Assembly: GCF_048771995.1 (NCBI RefSeq)
Contig: NC_133037.1
Coordinates: 3,291,001 to 3,355,000, forward strand
Origin: Taeniopygia guttata
Lineage: Eukaryota > Chordata > Aves > Passeriformes > Estrildidae
Reading direction: 5' to 3'
Length of the DNA stretch: 64,000 nucleotides
Shown: piece by piece, positions 51,369 to 60,148 of the stretch
Position numbering within the stretch: position 1 is the stretch's first letter
How the letters are laid out: each line of letters begins with the position of its first letter
Position numbers and translations under genes: made by a program
The notes under the pieces: generated by a model
Told to the model about the DNA's origin: nothing
The model's database searches: none
What the model saw: the letters and a program-made list of their open reading frames with translations, nothing else

Positions 51369-53030
51369 ACCAAGGTTGGCGGGACTCTCAAAACTCAAAC
51401 AAAAGCCCCTGCGGTCGGTGGTTGATCACAAAACACTCGTAAAAGCACATCTCCCCTGCTGGAGCCGTAGTCTGGCACTAGGCCTCAAAAACAAGGAGAT
51501 AGCCCGGGCGCCAGATAGTGAGCACACAACGCAGCGCAGCCGGGAAGCCTTTCCCCTTCCTGCCAAATAGTGAGCCCCAAGGAAGTCACCAGCAGCGATC
51601 CCTCTGCCTCCGGGAAAGCTCCGGGAAAGCTCCGGCAAAGGGCGGCACGAGGGAAATTCCCTCCGCACCAGGGAAAACCACGGCGGCTCCCCGCGGTTCC
51701 CACACACCTCGGCCTCAAAAGCGCCTCCGGATCGTTCCCCTTCACCAGCAGCGCCCAGACAGTCACAGGATGGTTACAGAGCCCAGAGAGAAACAATGTG
51801 AGCGACTGCAATCTTTATGTAAATAACACAATGTAGATACTGCAAACACAGTTATACAACAGTGTATAGAAAACATTGCAACAGCAGATGAACTTGTAAC
51901 TTACAAAACCTGAATCTCTCTCAAAAATCCAGGGAAAGCAACAGGTTTTTTATTGTGCTGAGCAGGATCAGTCAGACCTGACAGGCACATCAGAGCAAAG
52001 CCTATACGAGAAGTCTTCCCTCATTAGATCAAACTATCAGCAAACTAAATTAACCCATGCAAAATTAAATGGGAACTGATGAAAGCCTATTTAGCCCACT
52101 GAAGCAACCTACAGGCAAAAAAAAAAAAAAAGAATCCTGGTAGAATCTCATTGACGTAAAATGCAAGAATTGTTTTAAGTCACGACTGAGGACCACCAAA
52201 ACAGACACACTTACATCGTCTCTCCAGTCTTTGCAACATGACAAAGAAACTGATCCAGTATTGGACACACTTCCTTCTTTCCTCTCTTCTCAAAATCTGT
52301 TGGCATGAGAACGACACAAAGAGAATGGTAAAAGAAGATGGGACAGAACAAAAATTCACAATAATTAGCGATTTGCTTGAACTATCCGTACAGCTCCCAC
52401 ACAAACACTGTTGTATTCTCACAATGCTCCGGCTGTTCCCATGAAGTCCACCAGCTCCTCAGCCCTGGGAAACACTTATTATTTTTCCTGCGGAGAAACC
52501 GCACGCAGCAGAGTAGCAAAAGTTGATTTGCAACTTCTTCCGAGCAGCTACGGCACAGAAAGAGACCGATTTGCTCAAGCTGAGCCCAGAAGAGAGAGGG
52601 CTGCGGAGGGAGAAGGGGACAGGTCCGGGCCGGGCCGGGATGCGGGGGAAGGGGCCGGGATGCGGGGGAAGGGGGAGGAATGAGGGAGAAGGGGCGGCCG
52701 GACCGGGGAGCCCAGGGCGGCAGCCGGGCAGACCCAGAGTCGCTGATGCCCCTCACGCAGCCCCGAGGGTCGTTGGGTAGGGAGACCGCGGGCTCTGCCC
52801 TCCACTTCCCCACAACGACTCCTGGCCTCCCCCCACTCTGCGGGACCCCTCACGGCGAGCAGCTCCCCTCCCCACAGCGCGGGGACCCTTCGCCCTCAGC
52901 GAGGGGCGCTCCCCCCACAGGCTCTGAGGAACCTCAGCCTTCCCCTCAGCGCGGCGACACCGCTCCCCCAGCCCCCGCCACCAGCCTGGCCGCCACCTTT
53001 CAGCGCCTCCTGCAGCCTCTCGACGTCCAT
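27557..53030 (-). CDS. PPP4R2: PPP4R2, protein phosphatase 4 regulatory subunit 2 (complete, 9 coding exons, 406 aa)
   Basis: Regulatory subunit of the PP4 phosphatase. Family knowledge: it joins the PP4 catalytic subunit and R3, directs dephosphorylation of gamma-H2AX and RPA2 in DNA repair, and is linked to the SMN complex; it is nuclear and centrosomal. Read from the sequence: nine exons (53030-52997, 52296-52215, 35827-35657, 31191-31098, 30282-30245, 29914-29840, 29483-29340, 29072-28804, 27870-27557) add up to 1221 nt with every phase matching and GT/AG at every junction. Residues 1 to about 160 form the conserved helical domain (start [11 protein letters not shown], then [20 protein letters not shown]). 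A basic stretch [10 protein letters not shown] lies near 243-252. The last roughly 150 residues are acidic and Ser/Glu-rich, ending DEPMEQD as in mammals. Human PPP4R2 is 417 aa; the small shortfall is in the acidic tail. No stop or frameshift. The identification is very secure. Confidence 0.97.
28804..29072 (-). CDS. PPP4R2: PPP4R2 coding exon 8 (acidic tail, basic patch)
   Basis: 269 nt. Codes [20 protein letters not shown], the conserved core [17 protein letters not shown] and a stretch ending [10 protein letters not shown]. The acceptor is TTGTAG|TGAATC and the donor GAGGAAG|GTATTT. The basic KRLKF patch is a plausible nuclear localisation element. The Glu run at the exon end is shorter than in human. 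Confidence 0.95.
29340..29483 (-). CDS. PPP4R2: PPP4R2 coding exon 7
   Basis: 144 nt coding [40 protein letters not shown] and QTEEKKH. The acceptor is TTTAAAG|ATCGAA. The donor is CACAG|GTTTGT, weak at +3 to +4. Aligns with human [20 protein letters not shown]. Confidence 0.94.
29840..29914 (-). CDS. PPP4R2: PPP4R2 coding exon 6
   Basis: 75 nt coding [20 protein letters not shown] then GYTD and part of Arg. The acceptor is TGTTAG|GAAAAA and the donor GACAG|GTGAGT. It marks the end of the folded domain and the start of the Ser/Pro-rich linker. Confidence 0.95.
30245..30282 (-). CDS. PPP4R2: PPP4R2 coding exon 5 (38-nt micro-exon)
   Basis: Codes [12 protein letters not shown] plus two bases of Glu. 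The acceptor is ATTACAG|AATGTC and the donor TTCAGA|GTGAGT. It is easy to miss because of its size, but it is needed to join exon 4 (phase 0) to exon 6 (phase 2), and it matches the human residues exactly. Confidence 0.95.
31098..31191 (-). CDS. PPP4R2: PPP4R2 coding exon 4
   Basis: 94 nt coding [20 protein letters not shown] then [11 protein letters not shown], identical to the mammalian protein as I recall it. The acceptor is TTGCAG|CATCCC and the donor GAAAAG|GTATGT, ending in phase 0. Confidence 0.97.
31192..35656. other. PPP4R2 intron 3 (4.5 kb)
   Basis: AT-rich unique sequence with one (TAA)n microsatellite at 31709-31726. Nothing else recognised on either strand. Confidence 0.75.
31709..31726 (+). 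repeat. (TAA)n microsatellite
   Basis: Six TAA units. Confidence 0.85.
35657..35827 (-). CDS. PPP4R2: PPP4R2 coding exon 3
   Basis: 171 nt, from (M)[14 protein letters not shown] through [18 protein letters not shown] to KIVTGFN. The acceptor is ATGCAG|GGTTCAG and the donor AATGG|GTATGT. This is the most conserved part of the R2 domain. Human has Ile where this bird has Val before QWSQ, and Asp where it has the first Glu of FEEMKE. Confidence 0.97.
36171..36199 (+). repeat. A-run with (CAAA)n
   Basis: A13 then CAAA repeated in intron 2. Confidence 0.85.
36453..36517 (+). repeat. AT-only tract with a perfect hairpin
   Basis: Almost pure A/T. TAATAATATATTA (36456-36468) and its exact reverse complement (36475-36487) flank CATTAT. 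Confidence 0.85.
42821..43092 (+). repeat. 47-bp minisatellite in PPP4R2 intron 2, about 5 copies
   Basis: ATCACATCCCCCTGCCCGGC restarts at 42841, 42888, 42935, 42982 and 43029, each 47 bp on, then once at 43046 as a 17-bp short step. As 47 is not divisible by three and no unit has a stop, all three plus frames stay open, which explains the long frame over 42579-43286. Copies are nearly identical. Confidence 0.92.
47430..47790. other. GC-rich patch with CpG in PPP4R2 intron 2
   Basis: About 360 bp of raised GC with many CpG (for example GTCGCCGATCCGAAGTCC, ACGAACGCGG, CGCACGCCCGCC) in AT-rich surroundings. No recognised gene or repeat. Confidence 0.5.
47955..48032 (+). mobile_element. Possible diverged CR1 3' end in PPP4R2 intron 2
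   Basis: GAGTCTGCCTGGATCACCTC then CACAAGTCACTTCCAACTGG and TCTATGATGACAG resemble the end of a CR1 (GGATGACCTCCAGAGGTCCC then TTCCAACC). Too short and diverged to be sure. Confidence 0.4.
50963..50991 (+). repeat. (AAAAT)n-like microsatellite
   Basis: Short AAAATA/AATAAA units in intron 2. Confidence 0.7.
51334..51367 (+). repeat. A34 homopolymer in PPP4R2 intron 2
   Basis: 34 uninterrupted A directly before the GC-rich island at 51368. Confidence 0.95.
51368..51770. other. Isolated CpG-rich island in PPP4R2 intron 2
   Basis: A sharp switch from AT-rich DNA and the A34 tract into about 400 bp with many CpG and short internal duplications (CCAGATAGTGAG and CCAAATAGTGAG; GGGAAAGCTCC twice), then back to AT-rich DNA. 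It lies about 450 bp past exon 2. No gene or repeat family recognised. It could be an alternative promoter or enhancer. Confidence 0.6.
52215..52296 (-). CDS. PPP4R2: PPP4R2 coding exon 2
   Basis: 82 nt coding [20 protein letters not shown] then AKTGET and part of Met. The acceptor is ACAG|ATTTTG and the donor ACGAT|GTAAGT. It joins exon 1 in phase 1 and exon 3 in phase 2. The only change from the human sequence I recall here is Ile for Val after CP. Confidence 0.96.
52297..52996. other. PPP4R2 intron 1
   Basis: 700 bp. The promoter-side half is CpG island with the 20-bp repeat; the remainder toward exon 2 is ordinary sequence. No other feature seen. Confidence 0.8.
52635..52700 (+). repeat. 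20-bp tandem repeat in PPP4R2 intron 1
   Basis: CCGGGATGCGGGGGAAGGGG occurs twice at exact 20-bp spacing (52635, 52655), then a diverged third copy GAGGAATGAGGGAGAAGGGG. G-rich on the plus strand, next to the promoter. Confidence 0.7.
52997..53030 (-). CDS. PPP4R2: PPP4R2 coding exon 1
   Basis: Encodes [11 protein letters not shown] plus the first base of an Asp codon. The ATG at 53030-53028 is chosen because the following 11 residues equal the known vertebrate N terminus. The donor is AAAG|GTGGCG, which is GT but lacks the usual GTRAGT extension. Confidence 0.95.
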
Positions 53031-53121
53031 GGTCCGCCCGGGCGATTCCCCCGCGGCTCGGCGCGGCTCCCCCGCCCCAGTCCCGCGCAGACCGGGCCGC
53101 GCTCACAGCAGCACCCCGCGC

Positions 53122-53139
53122 TCAGCGACGCTCCAACAT
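53122..53139 (-). other. Possible upstream ORF in the PPP4R2 5' leader (MLERR)
   Basis: An ATG embedded in the YY1-like GCGCCATGTTGG element opens a five-codon frame, MLERR, ending TGA, about 107 nt before the main ATG. It exists in the mRNA only if transcription starts upstream of 53139. Confidence 0.4.
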
Positions 53140-53496
53140 GGCGCCCGCGCCGTGCCCGTGCGCGGCCCCGCGGCCCCGCCCGCCGGGGGCGGAGCAGAGG
53201 GGCGGGCCCGATGGGCGGGGCAGTGGGCGGGGCCGCGGCGGGGCGGGGCCGGGAGGGAGGGGCGGGAATGGCGGCGGGAAAAGCGGCGGGAAGGGCTGAG
53301 GGCAGCTCGGGGCTGCCCTGCCGGCCGCGGGTGATCGTCCCCCTCATGCCGGCCCTGCCCTGCAGATCCTCGCTCAGGCAACGCGGAGCCGTTTCCCCTT
53401 CATACACCGGCCCCTCAGAGAGCTCTTGTTCTTTTCGCTTTCTGACTGAGGGTGACCGCGCTTCTCCTGCCCTCCCCAAGTCCCTGTTTGTGCCTT

Positions 53497-53822
53497 TTTA
53501 ACCTCAAGGAGACCACAGAAGATCCCCAGTTGGAACGGGCCCACCATGCAGTGCAGCTCCTGGCCGCACACACACCCCAACAATCCCACTTTGTCCTGGA
53601 GCTCTGGCAGCCTCGGGGCTGGGACCATTCCCTGGGGAGCCTGGGCAGTGCCCCACCACAGTCTTGGGACACGAATCTTTTCTTAATATCCCACCCAAAC
53701 CTCCCCGACAGCTTCATGCCATTCCCTCGAGTCTTGGCACTGGTCCCGAGAGTGAAGAAAGAGATCGGGACCGGTCCCCTCCGCTCCCCCTCAGGAGGAT
53801 GTTGAAGATCCCTGTGAGGTCT
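53497..53822 (-). mobile_element. CR1 LINE 3' fragment upstream of the PPP4R2 promoter
   Basis: Antisense CR1 hallmarks in order on plus: CACCCCAACAATCCCAC (53571 on), GAGCTCTGGCAGCCTCGGGG, CCATTCCCTGGGGAGCCTG, TTAATATCCCACCCAAACCT, CTTCATGCCATTCCCTCG and GAGGTCTCCCCTC. The element therefore lies on the minus strand, truncated at its 5' side, with its 3' end facing the CpG island. Outer limits are approximate. Confidence 0.8.
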
Positions 53823-56800
53823 CCCCTCTGCCAGCCTGGCACACATTCCCTGTGCTCCTGGGCATGGATGATCCCCTCGCCCATCCTGTGCCAGCTCTCG
53901 GCTTCTGAGGATGCGAAGCCCTGGCAGAGGAAGGTGCTGTCACTCCTTCCAGGCCAAGATCCCAAGATGAGGCAAAGAGCAGATAAAATGCTCTACCCAA
54001 ATCCCTCTATTGCCTAGGAAAGAGTTCAGCTCACAGCAAATGACATTTTCCTTCCATTTTCAAAGCTGAAACATTTAAGTGTAATCCTAGGACACAAAAA
54101 GCTTGTAGGTAGTTTCATCATCGGTTTGTTGTGTGATCTCAGGCAAACGGGTGAGGCAATCACACCTGAGCTTCTTCATTAATGAAACATAAATTATAAT
54201 TACTCCTTGTAAGGTATTTGACACACCTTGTAATAAAAATGTACACAAAGAGGATGATTTCATTTTGTGTCAGTTCCCAGCCTGCTTGTATTCACTGAGA
54301 CCCAAGAATAAGAATAATTACCTTGTTGGGGAAGAATTGGTGGTTTAAACATCTAGGTAAAGACAATGAGAAACTGTTTTACAATCCAGTTTTTTGGTGT
54401 TTTTTTTTTTTCTTCCACTGAATTTACACTAAGCCTCATTAAGATTTATGTTTCAGATTTAAAAACATACTTTTTGAGAGTTATAGGCTGTTCAACCCTT
54501 GGGCATGGATCAATAATTAAAATTATTTGAGGTGTAAGACCAGCAGCTACTTCTGCTCTGAGTAATGAAGCTTAGATTAGGTATCTAGAGATCCCTGACC
54601 CGACTTGACTTAAAGCAGTTTCCCGTCACTGAAGTGTGACAACAATTTGTAAGGTATTTCCACCCAGTTTGAACCAAAATTGATTGCTGTGCTTTGAAAC
54701 AATCTGTAGCAATTCAATTCAGCATTCAAGCAAGGGAGATGCAGCAGAATCCAGTGAGAACAATAAGAAAATGACAACAATCTTATATTTCAAGACCCAC
54801 TTAGGTCTTCAGAAAATATTGTACATCGATACACATCAAAGGATTTAAAAAAGGAGCATAGAGGTTTTGTTTGGTTTGTTTAAATTTATAGCCGCAGAAC
54901 ATGAGTATGGTACAATAACTTGACACTAAAAATCATGGATCTCTGAAACATCCAGAGAAGGAAAGTCTTGGGTTTTTTTCTTTTAAGTATATCACAGCCA
55001 CCTCAAGACAAATTATGTTTCTCCTCTGAGACAATGACTAAACATCTTTATTGTGCTTTCAAAAAATCAGAAGACTTGGGAGTATCAAAAGATGAGAACA
55101 GCTCACACAGAGTGCTTTAAAAAAAAAGAGGCTGAAAAGAGAAAAATGGTATTTGTGGGAGTTGTTTCTTTGAAAGATTACCCAGAGGAGACACAAAAAA
55201 ACCAAGGAATAATCAGATGTGACACACATTCCAGGCTTTACCTGGCTCAGCCACTGGCCCCAGCAGGTCCCCAGGGATTGTCTCCTATTAATCCAAGAGC
55301 CTGTGGCAAACTGGCTGGCAAAGTTTTCTTTCCAAGCTGTATTTCACCCCCTCCTCCCAGGATATCCCTGGGACAGGAGCTTCCTGACATCACCCCACAA
55401 ACTCTGGGACCAGTCAGACTAAAACCAGCCTTGTTTTCTCACCTGGAGCCTCAGGTGTGAGGAACCACAGTGCCCTTTGGAAGTGCTGAGCAGAATGGGA
55501 AGATCTTTCTCTGAAGGTGTGATCCTGTTGAGCACAGTTCTAACCCTCACAGGAGGGAATTAACGTTTTCAGGAGGATTCGGAAGAGATGCTTCTACAAG
55601 AACAGGTTTTCAAAATAAAGAGCCATGTCATTTCTGTGTCATTATTTCAGTATTAATTACCATAATATAAATTAATACTGAAATTACTACACTTTTGGGC
55701 TACAATGGAGTTTTCACAAAGTAACAGCAACAATTAAGGTACATTTACAGAAATGTGAAAGTCAAACCAAAATATTTTACCTCAAAAACATTAACAAAGT
55801 GCTTTGTTCTTCTTCCATGCTGATTCTCAATTTGGTGTTTTGTCTCCATTTTCATTTCAAAGGAAGTGTTGACAGTTTGGGTTTTATTCTGATCCAGAAT
55901 GAAAGCAAAACTTCCAAACATCACTCTTTCTTTTGAAGCTGAGATAACAATTCCTTATCTCGTGCCAGCGGGAGGTGCAGGCCGATCCCAGCACACACCA
56001 GCACTTGCCCCAAGAGCAGTGGGGAATGTTTCCAGCCCCTGCAGGGACCATCCTGGTGACTGCCCCATCCCATCTCACCTCTGGAGGGGTGCTCACTCTC
56101 TATTTACCACCATCACATTTTATTGTACCTGATGGAGAGGAGAAAAGGATTCTCTGACAGTTGAGAGAGTGTCAAGATTTATTTCTTTCAGTTAGTTGTA
56201 CTCTATTCCCAGCTTGGGAAATCTCTCCCCACAGCAATACTGGCTGGAGCCACGTTGCCAAGTGAAAAACCCTGGATCACTGAGCAGTGTGACTGTGAGT
56301 GTGTAACACTCCCCACACACACACCCAGAGCCTTCCCAGAACCCACACAAGGCTGGTGTTTTACAGCTGGCCCACCTCTGTGCATCCATTCTTAATTTCA
56401 GAGAGCTGAGGCTGAGCCCAACACACCACCCAGCTGGGACCAGTGTCAGCAGCAGGATTTGGGAACAGACAGCCCAGGAGCTTCTGTCACACAGGGGTGG
56501 CACAAGCAAGGACAGCACAGCAGTGACCATACAAGAATGTCAAGAAAATGCATACAAGAAGGGAAGGAAATGATACTAAATGACCTCCAAGGAGTGAAAC
56601 ATTATGGAGAAACAGTAAAGAGTAAAAGATAAAACTCCAGTTTCCTCTGAGAGAAGTATGCTGATCTGATCTATGCTCGCTGTAACACAGCTGGAGCTGC
56701 AGCATGACACACGAGCACTTTGGGGGAAGTTAAATGCATTTGTCTCTTTATATCCAATATCAGACTCTTTCACTACAGTAAAACTGTAAAAGAGGAACAT

Positions 56801-59317
56801 TTATCTGTGTTCCCTGCTGTCGAACCCAGTATACACACACTAAAACATCACACCTACAAAACTCTATCTCAACCAGACCAGCACAAAATCTTGCATTTAA
56901 AAGAAAACTAGAAAATTATAGAGCTTGCTTAAAATTTCATTTATTTGTACTGTAAGCCAAGGGATCATCCTCAACTCAGAAATGCACTGCTCAGCCTCCT
57001 TGGGAGCTGTAACAATCAGTGCACTTGTCAAAGAAAAATCCACAAGCAATTCAGTGACAGATAAAAGGGACATTTTTTACAGACATGCTTGTGCTGTGCA
57101 CACACACACTGAGCAGTTTCCAGTTTCCCCTGTAAGCAAAATGCTGGTGAGCTCTATCCATTATACCATTGGAAATAACTAAAACACAGGAGAGGAAGGG
57201 GAAATGAGGACATAAAGTCTTTGTAAGTATTTACACATCCCATTATTAAGATAAATGAAAGCTAGTTAACATGGAATTAGCCACAAGTATGAAATACAAA
57301 ATGAATTAAGACTGGTTTCTAAGTAAGATGAATATTACAATCAACTACTGTTAAAAATAAAATATAACATGGTTTTGGAAGCTGTAGTGAAATATAAATT
57401 AATAATTCTAACAACAATAAAAAAACAAAGTTATGTAATTGTTTTTAAACACTTTGGAGAGCTCAAATTATTGGTTTTTTCCCTCAGAAAAAGCCCAGCA
57501 GGGGGGATCCTCCCCCATTCTTCCTGCCAGCTGATATTACATTAACAAGAGTCTTCATGTTAAAGCAAGTACTTCATATATTTAATAGCTGTTGAAAACA
57601 CAGCTCAGTTCTTCCTAAACAAAATGTAGCACCTCCTGTGAACATGAAAAGCATTGCTTTAATCTCTTATCAGCTCATATGCAATAACGCCTTTGTTTTG
57701 TAAGGAATTCCACTCCTTCATTTGAATGTGCCCGTAGTTGCAGGGTTCTGCTGAATCACAGCTTACACAAGCACAGCCTCTGGAACTCCAGAGCCTCAGC
57801 ACTGGGGCTGCAGCTGTCTGGGCAGCAAGACTTTGCTCTGCAGCTGTCTGTGCCTTGGAGACACCACAGAAATCAGGAATTTGGCCTGCCCAGCATGCAG
57901 CTCCACCAGCTTCATTAGACTTGTGTCAGCTTTACCCTGACACTTGAAAATACAGACCAAAAGCAAGCTAATACTTTATACAAGCTCTCAGAATTGCAGG
58001 CCTAAAGGTTTACCTTCATGCATTATTTTAAACTTTTTAAATCAGCAGCTTTACCTTCTTTTCTCTGCCTTCTGGTTCTGAAATCTTCAATACTCATTTG
58101 GGTTACATTTCAAACTTCTGTCAGTAGGTAGAAATGTACAGCTGAAGTTTCAGTTGGCAATATTTAAACATTTTTCTATTTCAGCTGAAATAAAAAATCC
58201 TAAGGCAAGTTGGGAAAGCATCTCTGCTCAAGTTTAAGTGATCTTCTGGGTCCCAGGATTTCAATCACAACAGTCAAGCTGCCTCTGTCCTTCACTCAAT
58301 TTACTCAGGTGGCAAACACTGTGAGATAAGGGCTGGAGTCAGAACACGTTGTTTAACCAAACTGTGATTACAATTTGCAGCAGAGGTGCAAACAAGGTTT
58401 CTGTTCCTGTTACACTGTGAGGTCCTGCAGTTCTGCTGTCCCTTACTCCAAGCCCCTGTCCCACTGCTCCCCTGCTCAGCTGCCTGCAGCCCTGCTCTCT
58501 GCCAGGCTGTGTCACACTCCAGGGCCTGGGAAAAGCTTGCTGGAACTCCATCCCATGCACAGGCTCTTATCTGGCAGCCTGGGATGGCACCAATGTCATG
58601 TTTCCCCTCCTCTCAGGAACTGCCACACAAGGAGAGGGAAATGTGTGAGACAAAAGGGAGACTCCTGGTGTTTTCTTATGAAACCCTGCAGTAGTCCTGA
58701 CTGGATAGCAGAGAATGCCCAAAACTGCAATTGCTCAGAAATCCTATTTTAACTTTGGGAACATATCCTTTCCCTCATCCACAGTCTCCAAGCATTTCTC
58801 TCTAACAAATAAATGTATGATACATGTACAGGGTATCCCATCTGTGCTAGTTTTCCTTTCATTAGGGGAAGGCTCCATTATCTCACCCTGCTCCTACTTT
58901 GCCTGTTAGACACAAAAATGAGCAGTTCCAAGTAATAGCTGATGTCTTCTGCTCAACAGACTTGCAAAGTAACATCATTTTCTCCGCTGCTTCCTTGAGC
59001 ACTCCTACACACACCCATAGGGCTTACACCTAGAAAACACCCTCTGGGAGTCTGCTCTTGGATCACTGCTCTTTAGGAGTGACTCTGCTCTTGGATAGCT
59101 GCTCTGTAGGAGTGTCCTCACTTCCAGTTCCCCAGGGAATGGTCCCAAGCATCTTTCAGCTACTGCAATTTAAATAAGCTCTTTGTGCATATCACAAGAT
59201 GATGATCATACCTTGGAAATTTAAGCTAAATTAAGTATTTTAAATAAACATTAAAGCCATTTTGTATCCTCTTCCACTCTGAGGCTATTCATTTTGATCC
59301 CAGCATAAAGGCCTCAA
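53823..59317. other. Intergenic space between PPP4R2 and GXYLT2
   Basis: Apart from the CR1 copies at each edge and the 33-bp duplication, unique AT-rich sequence. A 15-bp perfect inverted repeat lies at 55644-55684. Any GXYLT2 3' UTR would enter it from the high-coordinate side. Confidence 0.7.
59048..59116 (+). repeat. 33-bp tandem duplication
   Basis: TCTGCTCTTGGAT begins at 59051 and 59084; both are followed by GCTCT and TAGGAGTG. Confidence 0.75.
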
Positions 59318-59470
59318 CTTCCCATCCCTGGAAGAGTTCAAGGCCAGCTTGGACAGGGCTGGAGTAACCTGGCCTAGAGGAAGGGGTCCCTGCCACAGCA
59401 GGGTGCGGAACAAGATATCCATGATGGTCCCTTCCAACCCAAACCATTCTAGAATTCTGTGGTTCTGTGA
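59318..59470 (+). mobile_element. CR1 LINE 3' end near the GXYLT2 stop
   Basis: CATCCCTGGAAGAGTTCAAG, then GGCCAGCTTGGACAGGGCTG, CCTGGCCTAGAGGAAGGGGT, CCCTTCCAACCCAAACCATT and the terminal ATTCTGTGGTTCTGTGA. This is the classic bird CR1 tail. Only the last 150 bp or so are kept. Antisense to GXYLT2, in its 3' UTR or just past it. Confidence 0.9.
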
Positions 59471-59867
59471 TCCCAGAAATGGAAGTGCCAGGCAGAACTA
59501 CATTTCCATGCAGGAGAGGGGAGTCAGGGGCAGCACTGGCCATTTCCCAAGGCAAGGATGGAAAACTGCCTGGCAGTGGAATACTGCTCTTACTGTGCAG
59601 GGAATAGCACTTCAAGAGGAGGATGGATCAACAGTACCTGGGTTTGTACTCCCCACTGACAATAGTCTTGGACTGTGCCTAATGCAATTCACCTTACCAA
59701 GCCAGAGAGTACATTCTTCAACTGTAAGGGACTAGAGAGGCAGGCCACAACTGTACTCCACAAGGAAAGGATTCTGCTGCTATTCTCAGCAACAAGCTCA
59801 GTAGGCTTCTAGGATTTCCTGCTTTTTGTAATGTCAAGGGTTATTAGAAAATTGGAAAAAGAAATAT

Positions 59868-59873
59868 TTTAAT
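59868..59873 (-). promoter_or_regulatory. GXYLT2: Candidate proximal polyadenylation signal of GXYLT2 (ATTAAA)
   Basis: ATTAAA on the minus strand about 93 nt after the stop. There is no clear canonical AATAAA in the first kilobase. The true 3' end may lie further on, for instance near 56939 or 56177 where TTTATT occurs on the plus strand. Weak evidence. Confidence 0.25.
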
Positions 59874-59965
59874 TCCGAGTTTCAGTAAAAGAGTTCATAT
59901 TCTTCATTTATATCCTTCATGAAATGGAGTACAAACCTTATAGCTTCTGTGTAAGAGAGCTACAG

Positions 59966-60148
59966 TTAGTATCTGTGGTTGGCCCCCAAGTACACAATAA
60001 CACGATTTTCATACACCTTCTTCATTGTTTTCTCAATTTGCTTCAAAAATACTTGTGGAATTCTCCCACATAAAGTGTGCACTGTATCCAGAAACCTCGA
60101 CTGCAGAGGGTAGTACAAGGACTGGAAGAGATTGTCTTCAAATGGAAA
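59966..60148 (-). CDS. GXYLT2: GXYLT2 last coding exon with stop
   Basis: 183 nt including TAA. Codes [40 protein letters not shown] and [20 protein letters not shown]. The acceptor is CCTTAG|TTTCC. It was not visible as a long open frame because it lacks an internal Met-to-stop run of the usual size. Confidence 0.94.
   Translation of the reverse strand, partial: FPFEDNLFQSLYYPLQSRFLDTVHTLCGRIPQVFLKQIEKTMKKVYENRVIVYLGANHRY

Larger units (their letters stand above)
35828..52214. other. PPP4R2 intron 2 (16.4 kb)
   Basis: The largest intron. It is mostly unique AT-rich DNA and holds the items listed separately: an A-rich run, an AT hairpin, the 47-bp minisatellite, a possible CR1 end, two CpG-containing islands and the A34 tract. 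Short open frames at 45.2-46.6 kb and elsewhere match no family I know. No retrogene or RNA gene recognised. Confidence 0.75.
52560..53400 (-). promoter_or_regulatory. PPP4R2: CpG-island promoter of PPP4R2
   Basis: Very GC- and CpG-rich block in otherwise AT-rich DNA, spanning exon 1. There is no TATA box. Many GC boxes (GGGGCGGGGC type) lie at 53190-53270. A YY1-type element AACATGGCGCC lies at 53135-53145, and three GGCGGGAA motifs lie at 53261, 53273 and 53285. This fits a TATA-less housekeeping promoter with dispersed start sites near 53100-53200. The open frame of 273 codons on the plus strand across it is a by-product of the lack of AT-rich stop codons. Confidence 0.85.

Noticed and set aside
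35828-52214. Possible counterpart of EBLN2, which lies at this locus in human
   Set aside because: No bornavirus nucleoprotein-like sequence seen. The human copy is a primate-lineage insertion as far as I know.
52680-53501. 273-codon open frame on plus across the PPP4R2 CpG island
   Set aside because: GC-rich sequence has few stops. It is antisense to exon 1, rich in Pro, Arg and Gly without domain, and overlaps promoter motifs.
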